NCBI GenBank assembly: GCA_024644015.1
Contig: JAHELV010000032.1
Location: 10,713-43,686, forward strand
DNA from: Nitriliruptorales bacterium
Lineage (GTDB): Bacteria > Actinomycetota > Nitriliruptoria > Euzebyales > JAHELV01
DNA: 32,974 nucleotides
Direction of reading: 5' to 3'
Shown one piece after another: positions 15,850 through 23,191 of this stretch. Position numbers and translations under genes: made by a program. Under the pieces are notes generated by a model, which worked only from the letters and a program-made list of their open reading frames with translations, was not told where the DNA came from and searched no databases. Positions within the stretch are counted from its first letter, which is position 1; each line of letters opens with the position of its first letter.

Positions 15850-17316
15850 TCACCTCCCGGAGTAGCGCACGCCACCCGAGTGCGCGTCCCGGTCCAGGCG
15901 GCGTGTCAGATGCAGGCCCTCGAGCACGAACTCCAGTGCCGACGCGGCGAGCTCGCGCGACTCGGAGTGCACGTCGAGCGCGGCGAGCATCGCCGCGAAC
16001 CCCGGGATGCGGTCGAACTGGCGCAGCAGCTCCGCCGACGGCATGACGTCGCTGGTCTCGACGACTGCACCCTCGTCGAAGGTCGACAGCAGTCCGCTGA
16101 CGTCGATGCCGGCCATGCGGGCCCGGAACACCTCCAGTTGCGACCGCTGCAGCAGCCTGGCGAGGATCTCGGCCTCCCTGCCCTCCTCGAACGTCTCGAA
16201 CTCGACCTTGCCGAGCCCGGCCGCGAGCACCTGGCCCAGATCCACCGGACGGGCGACGGCGCGAGCCTCGCCCGCGCGCAGTGCACGGCGCAACGCGGCG
16301 CCGACCAGCGTCTCGTAGTTGGCGACCGAGAACCGCACGCTGACACCGGACCGCTGGTCAACTTCGCTGGCCGCGCGCAGCGACCGAGTGAACGACGCGA
16401 GGACCTCGACCAGGAAGGCCGGCACCTCAACGGTCCGATCCACGGTGTCAGCGGTGGCCTCGGCGTGCATGACCGCCATCTCGTCGCTTGCGGTCCGCGG
16501 GTAGTGCGTCCGGATCTCGCTGCCGAAGCGATCCTTGAGCGGCGTGACGATGCGACCGCGGTTGGTGTAGTCCTCCGGGTTCGCGGACGCGACGACCAGC
16601 AGGTCCAGCGGTAGCCGCAGGCTGTAACCGCGCACCTGCACGTCTCGCTCCTCGAGCACGTTGAGCAGTGCGACCTGGATGCGCTCCGCCAGGTCCGGAA
16701 GCTCGTTGATCGCGACGATCCCACGGTTGTGGCGGGGCACGAGCCCGTAGTGCACCGTGAGATCGTCGGACAGGTACCGTCCCTCGGCGACCTTGATCGG
16801 GTCGACGTCACCGATCAGGTCGGCGACCGAGATGTCGGGGGTCGCCAGCTTCTCGGCGTAGCGGTCGCGACGCGCCACCCACGCGATCGGTGTGTCCCTA
16901 CCGTGCTCGGCGAGCACGGTGAGCGCCGCCGGCGAGAACGGCCGGTACGGGTGGTCGTTGACCTCGCTGCCCGCGACGATCGGCATGCGCTCGTCGAGCA
17001 GTTCGACGAGCGAGCGCAGGATCCGGCTCTTCGCTTGCCCTCGCTCCCCCAGCAGGATCATGTCGTGCCCGCACAACAACGCGGTCTCGAGGGCCGGCAG
17101 CACGGTCTCGTCGAAACCGACGAGACCGTCCACGACCGGCAGACCGTCGGCCAGGCGGCGCGCGGCGTTGGCGGCGATCTCCTGTTTGACGGTCCGATCG
17201 GCATAGCCCGAGGCGCGCAGTTCCCCAACGGTCGCGGGCAGCGACTCGCCACGTGGGTCCACCGATGGGGCGCGGTCACCACCTGATGCCTGGCCGGACG
17301 ACCCACCGCTGGTCAT
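15850..17316 (-). CDS. MoxR/Mg-chelatase-type AAA+ ATPase
   Basis: The 488-residue protein belongs to the MoxR/magnesium-chelatase I-like AAA+ group. The P-loop is ILLGERGQAKSR (87-98), the Walker B segment GIVAINELPDL (199-209), and sensor-1 VVASANPEDYTNRGRIVTPL (241-260) precedes KDRFGSEIRTHYP with the arginine finger region. GERGQAKS departs from the GxxGxGKS pattern but is shared with this subgroup as I know it. Hydrolysis should drive remodelling of a client together with the VWA protein that starts at its stop codon. The ATG at 17316 follows GGCGGGGGAC. Photosynthetic Mg-chelatase is unlikely, as no chlorophyll genes are nearby and the partner does not look like BchD. Confidence 0.93.
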   Translation of the reverse strand: MTSGGSSGQASGGDRAPSVDPRGESLPATVGELRASGYADRTVKQEIAANAARRLADGLPVVDGLVGFDETVLPALETALLCGHDMILLGERGQAKSRILRSLVELLDERMPIVAGSEVNDHPYRPFSPAALTVLAEHGRDTPIAWVARRDRYAEKLATPDISVADLIGDVDPIKVAEGRYLSDDLTVHYGLVPRHNRGIVAINELPDLAERIQVALLNVLEERDVQVRGYSLRLPLDLLVVASANPEDYTNRGRIVTPLKDRFGSEIRTHYPRTASDEMAVMHAEATADTVDRTVEVPAFLVEVLASFTRSLRAASEVDQRSGVSVRFSVANYETLVGAALRRALRAGEARAVARPVDLGQVLAAGLGKVEFETFEEGREAEILARLLQRSQLEVFRARMAGIDVSGLLSTFDEGAVVETSDVMPSAELLRQFDRIPGFAAMLAALDVHSESRELAASALEFVLEGLHLTRRLDRDAHSGGVRYSGR

Positions 17317-17515
17317 GTCCCCCGCCTTGCGTTTGACGGTCGCTCGCACTCCCTGTCTACCCGCCCGCCAGCGCTCCCGCAGCGTGTGGTCAACGCCGGA
17401 TGCGTGACCCGCGTCGTCGACCGGTGCACAATGCAGCGCTGTCCCGATGCGAGTCGCGCTGGCACGCTGTTGACAGCGCCGAGTGCACTGCCCTGACGAA
17501 AGGGGCCAACGCCCA

Positions 17516-17953
17516 ATGGTCACGAGCAACGATCTCGAGCTCAACCTGTGTGTCGAGGTCGCGATCGAGGACGGTGGCTGGGCTGAACGTCTCCCGCCGG
17601 CGCCGGGCAGCTCCGACACAGCGCCGGTGACCGTGTCGTTCGATGACCTGGAGCTGGCGGCACGCGACCGGACAGCCGTGACAGCGCTCGGGTATCAGGT
17701 GGTCGGCACCGGTGCCGTGCGCCACGTCAGCGACGTTGCGCACGTGATGGTCTCACTGTCAACGGTGGAGCGTCACCCGCGGTGGTGGCGAGGGCTGCTC
17801 GACATCGCCGTCCGCGTCTACGACCTGCGGTTCGGGCCGGTGCAGATGGCATTGAGCGACGTGCTCCGGGCACATCGGGAGCAGCGCCACAACGGCACCG
17901 CGCCTATGCACGATCAGCTCCGTTCGCGAACCCGACGGCCTCCCAACGTTTGA
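17516..17953 (+). CDS. Uncharacterised small protein
   Basis: The 145-residue product matches no family I recognise. Codons have the high G/C third positions of neighbouring genes, which supports coding. Visible features are an acidic N-terminus (NDLELNLCVEVAIEDGGWAE), a middle with alternating hydrophobics (VSFDDLELAARDRTAVTALGYQVVG) and a helix rich in Val and Leu near the end (GLLDIAVRVYDLRFGPVQMALSDVL). There is no signal peptide or membrane span. The ATG at 17516 is preferred to an ATG at 17483, since a weak AAAGGGG lies about ten bases upstream. It overlaps the convergent ATP-binding protein gene by 50 bases. It diverges from the moxR gene, with 199 bases between them that hold the promoters of both. 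Confidence 0.55.
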   Translation: MVTSNDLELNLCVEVAIEDGGWAERLPPAPGSSDTAPVTVSFDDLELAARDRTAVTALGYQVVGTGAVRHVSDVAHVMVSLSTVERHPRWWRGLLDIAVRVYDLRFGPVQMALSDVLRAHREQRHNGTAPMHDQLRSRTRRPPNV

Positions 17954-18347
17954 CCAGGCGGACCGTCGTGGTGTCGTCTTCGCGAACGAACTCCAGATCG
18001 TCCATCAACGCCTCCAGCAGACCCAGGCCGCGGCCGTCTTCCGCACCAGGGCCGCCGGTAAGCTCCACCGGCGGCTCGTCCAGCCCCTCGAGGTCGAACC
18101 CAGGGCCCAGATCGCGTACCTCGATCGAGCAGTGATCGGCGTCGACACTCAGTCGCACGCCATACTCGTGTGTACCGGTGGCGTGTCTGATGACGTTGCC
18201 GCACGCCTCGCTCAACGCGACAGCGACATCTTCGATCGACGGCTGCGGGACGTGCAGGCCCCGCAGCAGCGACTCTGAGACCCGTCGAAGGATGCCGACG
18301 TACCGGGCATCGCGGGGCAGGGTCAGCTGCAGTTCGATCTGGGCCAT
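17904..18347 (-). CDS. RsbW-like anti-sigma-factor/GHKL ATP-binding protein
   Basis: A stand-alone HATPase_c_2 domain of 147 residues: N-box ALSEACGNVIRHA (Asn51), G1 box VRDLGPGFD (Asp79, Gly81, Gly83), and G2 box GRGLGLLEALMDDLEF (106-121). Proteins of this size with these boxes are anti-sigma-factor serine kinases of the RsbW/SpoIIAB type in Gram-positive bacteria. They bind a sigma factor or phosphorylate an anti-sigma antagonist. Neither a sigma factor nor an antagonist (STAS) gene is adjacent, so the partner is unknown. The ATG at 18347 follows GAGGCGAGC. The 3' end overlaps the convergent small gene by 50 bases. Confidence 0.88.
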   Translation of the reverse strand: MAQIELQLTLPRDARYVGILRRVSESLLRGLHVPQPSIEDVAVALSEACGNVIRHATGTHEYGVRLSVDADHCSIEVRDLGPGFDLEGLDEPPVELTGGPGAEDGRGLGLLEALMDDLEFVREDDTTTVRLVKRWEAVGFANGADRA

Positions 18348-18511
18348 GCTCGCCTCGTGCCCGAAAGGAGTCGGTCGGTGAACCCAACGCGAACGCGGTC
18401 AATGTCACCGCATCGTCAGCGCCGAGTTGTTCCCGTCGCCGCCGCACGCAAACCGCGTCGCTTCGGCCCACCGGGGTCGGGGGTGGCGCGGCCCCTTCGT
18501 GGGTCACGACG

Positions 18512-19276
18512 ATGACGGCAGGGCTGCGCGTCGCGTCCTACAACCTCCTGCACGGCCGGGATCTGTCGCAACGCGGCGCCATCGATCTGGCGGCTGCCGC
18601 GGCCGCCATCGCCGAGCTCGACGCCGACGTCGTCGCCCTGCAGGAGGTCGATCGCGGCCAGGACCGCAGCGGCAGTGTCGACCAGGTCGCCGACCTTGCG
18701 GAGGCGCTCGGCATGTACGGCGTGTTCTGTCCCGCGCTGCAGGGCGACCCGGACCGGTCGTGGGAACCCGCCGACGACGACCGCGGTGGCGCGGCGTACG
18801 GTGTCGGGCTGCTGACACGACTCGAGCTCGCGGGGAGCGAGCGGGTCGACCTTCCGGGCGGCGGGGCCGGCGCCAGAAGTCCGAATGCCTCGCTGCGCAA
18901 CCCCGGGTGGGATCACGAACCTCGGGTGGCCATGTGCGCCACGGTCCGCGCGGGCGACTGGACACTGGCCGTGATCGTGACCCACCTGTCGTACATGCCG
19001 TGGCGGGCGATCCGCCAGCTACGCAGGGCCGTCGGCACGGCCGCCAGCCCACGGGTGCTCGTCGGCGACCTGAACCTGCCGGCGTGGGCGGTCCGCGCGG
19101 CGGTTCCCGCGTGGCGGCATGCGGGCGGCCAGGCCACGTTCCCCGCCTGGAGACCACGGCTGCAGATGCATCATGTGCTGATCGACGGCGCCGTGGACGT
19201 CGACCAGGCCGTCGCACACCCAAGGACGACGAGCGACCACCGGCCCCTGGTCGTGGACCTGCGCCGCCGCCCGTGA
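18512..19276 (+). CDS. Endonuclease/exonuclease/phosphatase (EEP) family protein
   Basis: The 254-residue protein has the metal-dependent phosphoesterase motifs of the EEP family in order: RVASYNLLHG (Asn11), DVVALQEVD (Glu45), VTHLSYMPW (His158), VLVGDLNLP (Asp186, Asn188), and TSDHRPLVVDL (Asp242, His243). These form the usual catalytic set. No signal peptide is seen, so it acts in the cytosol on a phosphodiester substrate that cannot be told from sequence (DNA, phospholipid or nucleotide). The ATG at 18512 lacks a clear ribosome-binding site. It diverges from the anti-sigma-like gene across 164 bases, where no strong promoter stands out. Confidence 0.88.
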   Translation: MTAGLRVASYNLLHGRDLSQRGAIDLAAAAAAIAELDADVVALQEVDRGQDRSGSVDQVADLAEALGMYGVFCPALQGDPDRSWEPADDDRGGAAYGVGLLTRLELAGSERVDLPGGGAGARSPNASLRNPGWDHEPRVAMCATVRAGDWTLAVIVTHLSYMPWRAIRQLRRAVGTAASPRVLVGDLNLPAWAVRAAVPAWRHAGGQATFPAWRPRLQMHHVLIDGAVDVDQAVAHPRTTSDHRPLVVDLRRRP

Positions 19277-19295
19277 GTAGCGGCACCCGTTGTTC

Positions 19296-19315
19296 CGGTT
19301 TCCACTACGGTTTCC
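19296..19315 (+). repeat. Direct repeat of CGGTTTCC upstream of the sulfurtransferase promoter
   Basis: CGGTTTCC occurs at 19296-19303 and 19308-19315, a 12-base spacing that puts both copies roughly on one face of the helix. They end 16 bases before the TAGCAT -10 element, across the position of the -35 box. This layout would suit an activator binding in tandem, but it may be chance. Confidence 0.4.
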
Positions 19316-19331
19316 GGTCTCGCACGTCCGC

Positions 19332-19337
19332 TAGCAT
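19332..19337 (+). promoter_or_regulatory. Putative -10 box for the sulfurtransferase
   Basis: TAGCAT fits the TAnnnT pattern. It would give a leader of about 140 bases before the ATG at 19482. No conserved riboswitch or attenuator could be recognised in that leader. Confidence 0.35.
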
Positions 19338-19481
19338 CGGCACACCCTGCGGCTGTGAACGCAGGGCGACATCGGTTGCGTGGTTCGGGGAGCGACGGGG
19401 CGCCTTCTCGTGACGTCGAGCGCCGGCGGGCCCGCGATCCAACGAGTTGCGTACGAGACGATGCGAGCAAAGGGTCCACAC

Positions 19482-20330
19482 ATGGCCAGCACCCCTCCAC
19501 TGGTGTCCCCGGACTGGGTCAGCGATCGACTGGAGTCCGACGAGATCCGTCTCGTCGAGGTCGACGAGGACACGACCTTGTACGACGTGTCGCACCTGCC
19601 GGGCGCGGTCGCGCTGCACTGGCGGGACGATCTGCAGGATGGTGTCCGCCGGGCGTTCATCTCCCAGCAGGCGTTCGGCGAACTCATGGACGCCAAGGGG
19701 ATCGCCAATGACACGCATGTCGTGCTCTACGGCGGCAACAACAACTGGTTCGCCGCGTACGCCTACTGGTACTTCGCGCTGTACGGCCACGACAACGTCA
19801 GCCTGATGGACGGCGGTCGCAAGCGTTGGGAGCTCGAGGATCGGCCAATGACCTCCGACGCCGTCAGCGTCACCCCGACCTCTGGATACAAGGCGGCCGA
19901 GCCCGACAACGACATCCGTGCAGTGCGTGATCAGGTGCTCAGCAGCTACGTGGGCGCGCCGGCAGGCCGGGCGTTGATCGACGTCCGGTCGCCGGCCGAG
20001 TTCAGCGGCGACGCCTCGGCGCCACCGCACCTTCCTCAGGAGAACGCGCAGGTGCGTGGCCACATCCCGGGCGCCGCGAACATCCCGTGGTCCACGGCCG
20101 TCGATCCGGAGACCGGGTCGTTTCTCGGCCTCGATCGGTTGCGCAGCGTCTACGGCGACGCGGTGGGCGGACCCGACACCGACGTCGTCGCCTACTGCCG
20201 GATCGGCGAGCGCAGCGCCCACACGTGGTTCGTGCTCCACGAGCTGCTCGGATACGACAACGTGCGCAACTACGACGGCTCCTGGACGGAGTACGGATCG
20301 CTGGTCGACGTCCCCGTCGAACGCGGCTGA
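19482..20330 (+). CDS. Thiosulfate/3-mercaptopyruvate sulfurtransferase (two-domain rhodanese)
   Basis: Two rhodanese domains lie at about residues 8-125 and 150-280. The N-terminal one lacks a catalytic cysteine (VVLYGGNNNWFAAYAYWYF), as usual. The C-terminal domain carries AYCRIGERSAHTWFVLHELL with the nucleophile Cys239; the CRIGERS loop is typical of actinobacterial thiosulfate sulfurtransferases (CysA/SseA type). It should transfer sulfane sulfur from thiosulfate to cyanide or a thiol acceptor. The ATG at 19482 follows AAAGGG by seven bases; the long frame upstream lacks domain character. The suf genes are 17 kb away, and no direct link to them is shown. Confidence 0.95.
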   Translation: MASTPPLVSPDWVSDRLESDEIRLVEVDEDTTLYDVSHLPGAVALHWRDDLQDGVRRAFISQQAFGELMDAKGIANDTHVVLYGGNNNWFAAYAYWYFALYGHDNVSLMDGGRKRWELEDRPMTSDAVSVTPTSGYKAAEPDNDIRAVRDQVLSSYVGAPAGRALIDVRSPAEFSGDASAPPHLPQENAQVRGHIPGAANIPWSTAVDPETGSFLGLDRLRSVYGDAVGGPDTDVVAYCRIGERSAHTWFVLHELLGYDNVRNYDGSWTEYGSLVDVPVERG

Positions 20331-20415
20331 CGCCACCGCGGCGCGGGCGCGGGGCGCGTACCGCGCCAGGCTGCGGGCGGCGTGGTTCCACCGCGGAATC
20401 CAGCGGCCGGCAGGT

Positions 20416-20421
20416 TAGCCT
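20416..20421 (+). promoter_or_regulatory. Putative -10 box, possibly leaderless start
   Basis: TAGCCT lies nine bases before the ATG at 20431, and no ribosome-binding site is seen between them. A leaderless or very short leader is likely. A good -35 hexamer is absent. Confidence 0.4.
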
Positions 20422-20430
20422 GTTGACCAC

Positions 20431-21663
20431 ATGACCGTCGACTACGAACCGGCGTCCAAGCCGGCGCCGCTGTGGCTGCTGCCGCTGACGATTGCGCTGC
20501 TCGCGCTCGCACTGCTGTGGGTCGCACAGCAGTTCACCGACCGCGACGTCGGTGGGTTCGGGGGGCCCGCCCAGCCCGACACGCCGAAACCGACGGCCCT
20601 GGTGGACGGCCGACCACTGCCCGACCCACCCGAACAGCTGATGGACCGCTTCGGCGAGGACGTCGTGATCGCCGAACGGCTCACCGCGCTGCCGGACGAG
20701 CTGGACGACGCGTGCCGTGGCGCCTACCGCGACGAGAACGACCCGGCACGGCAGCGGCTGACCAGGCTCATCGAGGCCGGCGGTCTCAGCGCGGCCCATC
20801 TCGGTCCAGACGCGCTGACGGCCCTGCTGATCGCCGTCGACGACGCGCCTCCGGGATATCCGCGAGAGGTCGAGATCGCCTGCGTCGCGGCGCCGGCGTC
20901 CGACGGGTGGCGGTCGCCCAAACGACCGCTGCTGGACTTCGCACTGGATGGTCGCCCGGGGGCGACCCTGCCCGCCGAAGGCGAGTCGCCGGCCGTGCGG
21001 ACGCGCCTCGTCCAGGTGCCCGTCGGCGCGCAGTGGGCGGTCCAGCCGCGCGGCGGATGGTGGCTGGCGTACGACGTCGCCGAGGCCAGCTGGGTGCTGG
21101 TCACCCTGAACGACGCGGTCACCAACCAGGACCCGCTGCGCGTGGTGTTCGTCGACGGGACCGGCGAGCTCGTCGGGGATCGCGCTGCCGGCCCGACGCG
21201 CCCCGCCGCCCAGCAGGATCACTCGGCCGATTTCGAACTCGTCGCGGGCGACGTCCGCGAGATGCTCGACAAGCTCGGACGTGCACCGGTGCGCGTGTGT
21301 GAGCCTGGCAACCGGAACCTGTGTGTGTGGTTGGCGCTCAATGACCTGGGTGAGGTGCAGGCGTTTGCCGCGTTCGGCCCGCATCCGCTCGACACGCCAC
21401 CGATGGGCTACGTCGGGTACTGCGCGAAGGCCAAGGAGTTGCAGGGGTCGGTGACCGCCGCCCGGTTCGGGATCGACGGCATGCGGCTCGGCGGACCCGT
21501 CGACCGCGGGCTGGACCAGTACGCCGTCCGCTTCGAAGCGGGCAAGGTCGTCATCGATCTCTCCGAGCACGTCGTGGGGGATCGCGCCACCGACGAGGTC
21601 GTCGATCGCACCGTGAGCTGTGAGTTCTCCGGCAATCGTGCGAGGGGAAAGCCGGCGCGGTGA
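20431..21663 (+). CDS. Membrane-anchored protein with a ligand-less Rieske-like C-terminus
   Basis: The 410-residue product has a short cytosolic N-terminus, one transmembrane anchor at about 13-33 (PLWLLPLTIALLALALLWVA), a Pro-rich linker, and a large extracytoplasmic part of unknown type. Residues about 295-378 run parallel to a Rieske domain: CVWLALNDLGEVQAFAAFG, then MGYVGYCAKAKELQG, then ARFGIDGMRLGGPVDRGLDQ followed by YAVRFEAGKVVID. The last segment resembles the SRFD-x-DG...GPA-x-x-L...Y-x-V...G-hydrophobic-V end of Rieske proteins. The Cys-X-His and Cys-X2-His cluster ligands are missing, so no [2Fe-2S] cluster is expected. The stop overlaps the hydrolase start as GTGA. Function is unknown. 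Confidence 0.8.
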   Translation: MTVDYEPASKPAPLWLLPLTIALLALALLWVAQQFTDRDVGGFGGPAQPDTPKPTALVDGRPLPDPPEQLMDRFGEDVVIAERLTALPDELDDACRGAYRDENDPARQRLTRLIEAGGLSAAHLGPDALTALLIAVDDAPPGYPREVEIACVAAPASDGWRSPKRPLLDFALDGRPGATLPAEGESPAVRTRLVQVPVGAQWAVQPRGGWWLAYDVAEASWVLVTLNDAVTNQDPLRVVFVDGTGELVGDRAAGPTRPAAQQDHSADFELVAGDVREMLDKLGRAPVRVCEPGNRNLCVWLALNDLGEVQAFAAFGPHPLDTPPMGYVGYCAKAKELQGSVTAARFGIDGMRLGGPVDRGLDQYAVRFEAGKVVIDLSEHVVGDRATDEVVDRTVSCEFSGNRARGKPAR

Positions 21664-22454
21664 CACACGTGGAACTCGTCGCTCCCAGCGCGGACAGCTG
21701 GACCAGCGTCGGCGACGGACCGGGCGTGCTCGTGTTGCACGGCTTCACCGGCAACCCCACTGCGGTGCGCCCGCTGGCCCGACGCCTTGCGGCCGAAGGC
21801 CACGCCGTGGACGTGCCGCGGCTGCCGGGTCACGGCACGACCTGGCGTGATCTGGCGACCACGACGTGGCACGACTGGCTGCGCGAGGCCGATGCCGCGC
21901 TCGACCGTCTCGGGGACCTGCCGTGCGCCGTGGTCGGGTTGTCGATGGGCGGAACGCTGGCGTTGCGGCTGGCGCAGCAGCGACCGGCAGACGTGACGTC
22001 AATGGTGCTGATCAACCCGTTCCTGACCTTCCACCATCCGCTCAAGCCGGCGCTGGGGCTGCTCAAACGCATCGTCCCGGTGTTTCCCGGAGTGGGCAAC
22101 GACATCGCCAGACCAGGCTCCGACGAGTTGGCGTACGACCGCGTGCCCCTCCGGGCGGCCGCCTCCGTGTTCGAGCTGCAGGACGCCGTCCGCGACCGGC
22201 TGCACGAGATCACGGCCCCGACGCTGATCTTCACGTCCCGCAACGACCACATCGCACGGCCCAGCGACAGCGGCCTGGTGCTCGACCGCATCGCGTCACC
22301 GCGACGGGAGCAGACCTGGCTCGAACGCAGCTTCCATGTCGCGACCCTCGACTACGACGCCGACATGATCGCCGAACGCACGATCGCGTGGCTGGCAGAG
22401 ACGACCGGATGGGCGAGCGGCAGCGGCGGCGGTGGCGGCGAAGACGTCACGTGA
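21660..22454 (+). CDS. Alpha/beta-hydrolase, carboxylesterase/monoacylglycerol-lipase type
   Basis: A compact alpha/beta-hydrolase of 264 residues. The oxyanion region is LVLHGFTGNP (24-33), the nucleophile elbow VVGLSMGGTLAL places Ser95, the acid is Asp196 in FTSRNDHIARP, and the base is His226 in ERSFHVATLDYD. This pattern is that of Est30-type carboxylesterases and bacterial monoacylglycerol lipases. Expected substrates are short acyl esters or monoglycerides, in the cytosol. It ends with a Gly-rich tail (ASGSGGGGGED). The GTG start shares GTGA with the stop of the membrane protein, so the two are translationally coupled. Confidence 0.93.
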   Translation: MTHVELVAPSADSWTSVGDGPGVLVLHGFTGNPTAVRPLARRLAAEGHAVDVPRLPGHGTTWRDLATTTWHDWLREADAALDRLGDLPCAVVGLSMGGTLALRLAQQRPADVTSMVLINPFLTFHHPLKPALGLLKRIVPVFPGVGNDIARPGSDELAYDRVPLRAAASVFELQDAVRDRLHEITAPTLIFTSRNDHIARPSDSGLVLDRIASPRREQTWLERSFHVATLDYDADMIAERTIAWLAETTGWASGSGGGGGEDVT

Positions 22455-22534
22455 GTGACTGCGCTGGCCTGCGCGGCCTCGCCGGCACGGTAGGTTGAGA
22501 GCGATCGAGCGCCGTCGTGACACATGACACCTCC

Positions 22535-23026
22535 ATGAGCAACGAACCCACCCTGGATGAAGACGAGCCACGCGGCACCCAGATCCTGTGGGGTCGGGTT
22601 CTGGTGCTGCTGCTCGCGCTCGCGCTCGCGTTCTGGCTGGGGACGACGTTCGGTGGGGACGAGGCATCCCAACGGCAGATCGGCGAGCAGCGCGACGAGA
22701 TCGCCCGGCTCGAAGCGCAGATCGCATCCTTGCAGGCCGAGATCGCGGCGGTCGATGCGGGCGGTGACGACAGTCGGCCGCCGCCGAGCGAGGACCCATC
22801 CGAGGTCGCCGCAGCAGAGGCGTCAAGTCAGGAAACACCCACCGAGCAGCCACAGCGCGACCGCGGTCGCAGCTATGTGATCCAGTCTGGCGACAGCCTG
22901 GCAGCCATCGCCCAGGACGTGTACGGCGACCCCACGAAATGGCGGGACATTGCGCGCGCCAACGATTTGAGCGAGCCGTACAGCTTGACGGTCGGTGAGT
23001 CTCTCCGGATACCCGCCGCTCCCTGA
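22535..23026 (+). CDS. Membrane-anchored LysM-domain protein
   Basis: The product has a short charged N-terminus, one transmembrane segment (VLVLLLALALAFWLG), a coiled coil (GEQRDEIARLEAQIASLQAE), a Ser/Pro/Glu-rich linker, and a C-terminal LysM domain with YVIQSGDSLAAIAQDVYGD and ANDLSEPYSLTVGESLRIP. LysM binds peptidoglycan, so the protein probably spans from membrane to cell wall, with the C-terminus outside. The domain fills the last 50 residues and no enzyme domain accompanies it. The start is uncertain: ATG at 22535 (163 residues) or GTG at 22517 (169 residues); neither has a good ribosome-binding site. TAGGTT at 22491 may be its -10 box. Confidence 0.86.
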   Translation: MSNEPTLDEDEPRGTQILWGRVLVLLLALALAFWLGTTFGGDEASQRQIGEQRDEIARLEAQIASLQAEIAAVDAGGDDSRPPPSEDPSEVAAAEASSQETPTEQPQRDRGRSYVIQSGDSLAAIAQDVYGDPTKWRDIARANDLSEPYSLTVGESLRIPAAP

Positions 23027-23191
23027 GCCGCACCGTAGACGGTATCCTCGCCTGGCATCGCCGGGCGGGAGTGCTGCTCGCCGCCACGTCGACGGTGGCT
23101 TGGCGGCCGCCGGACGGCACCACGCCCGGGCCGTGTGTGCACAACCGTTTCAGCGAGGGCCGACACCGCGGTCGGCGTTTGAGGAGGAGCG

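Noticed and set aside
14677-16614. Long open frame (about 645 codons) on the plus strand
   Set aside because: It crosses two real minus-strand genes (VWA and MoxR) and has an Arg/Pro/Ala-rich, non-protein-like composition.
15850-17316. Photosynthetic Mg-chelatase subunits (BchI/BchD)
   Set aside because: There are no chlorophyll genes, and the VWA protein lacks the AAA+ part of BchD; a MoxR-VWA pair fits better.
20002-21666. Long open frame (about 550 codons) on the minus strand
   Set aside because: It is antisense to the rhodanese end and the membrane protein gene and has no motif.
23027-23191. Riboswitch or structured leader before the 406-residue protein gene
   Set aside because: Several GC-rich pairings are possible, but none matches a known class that I can recognise.
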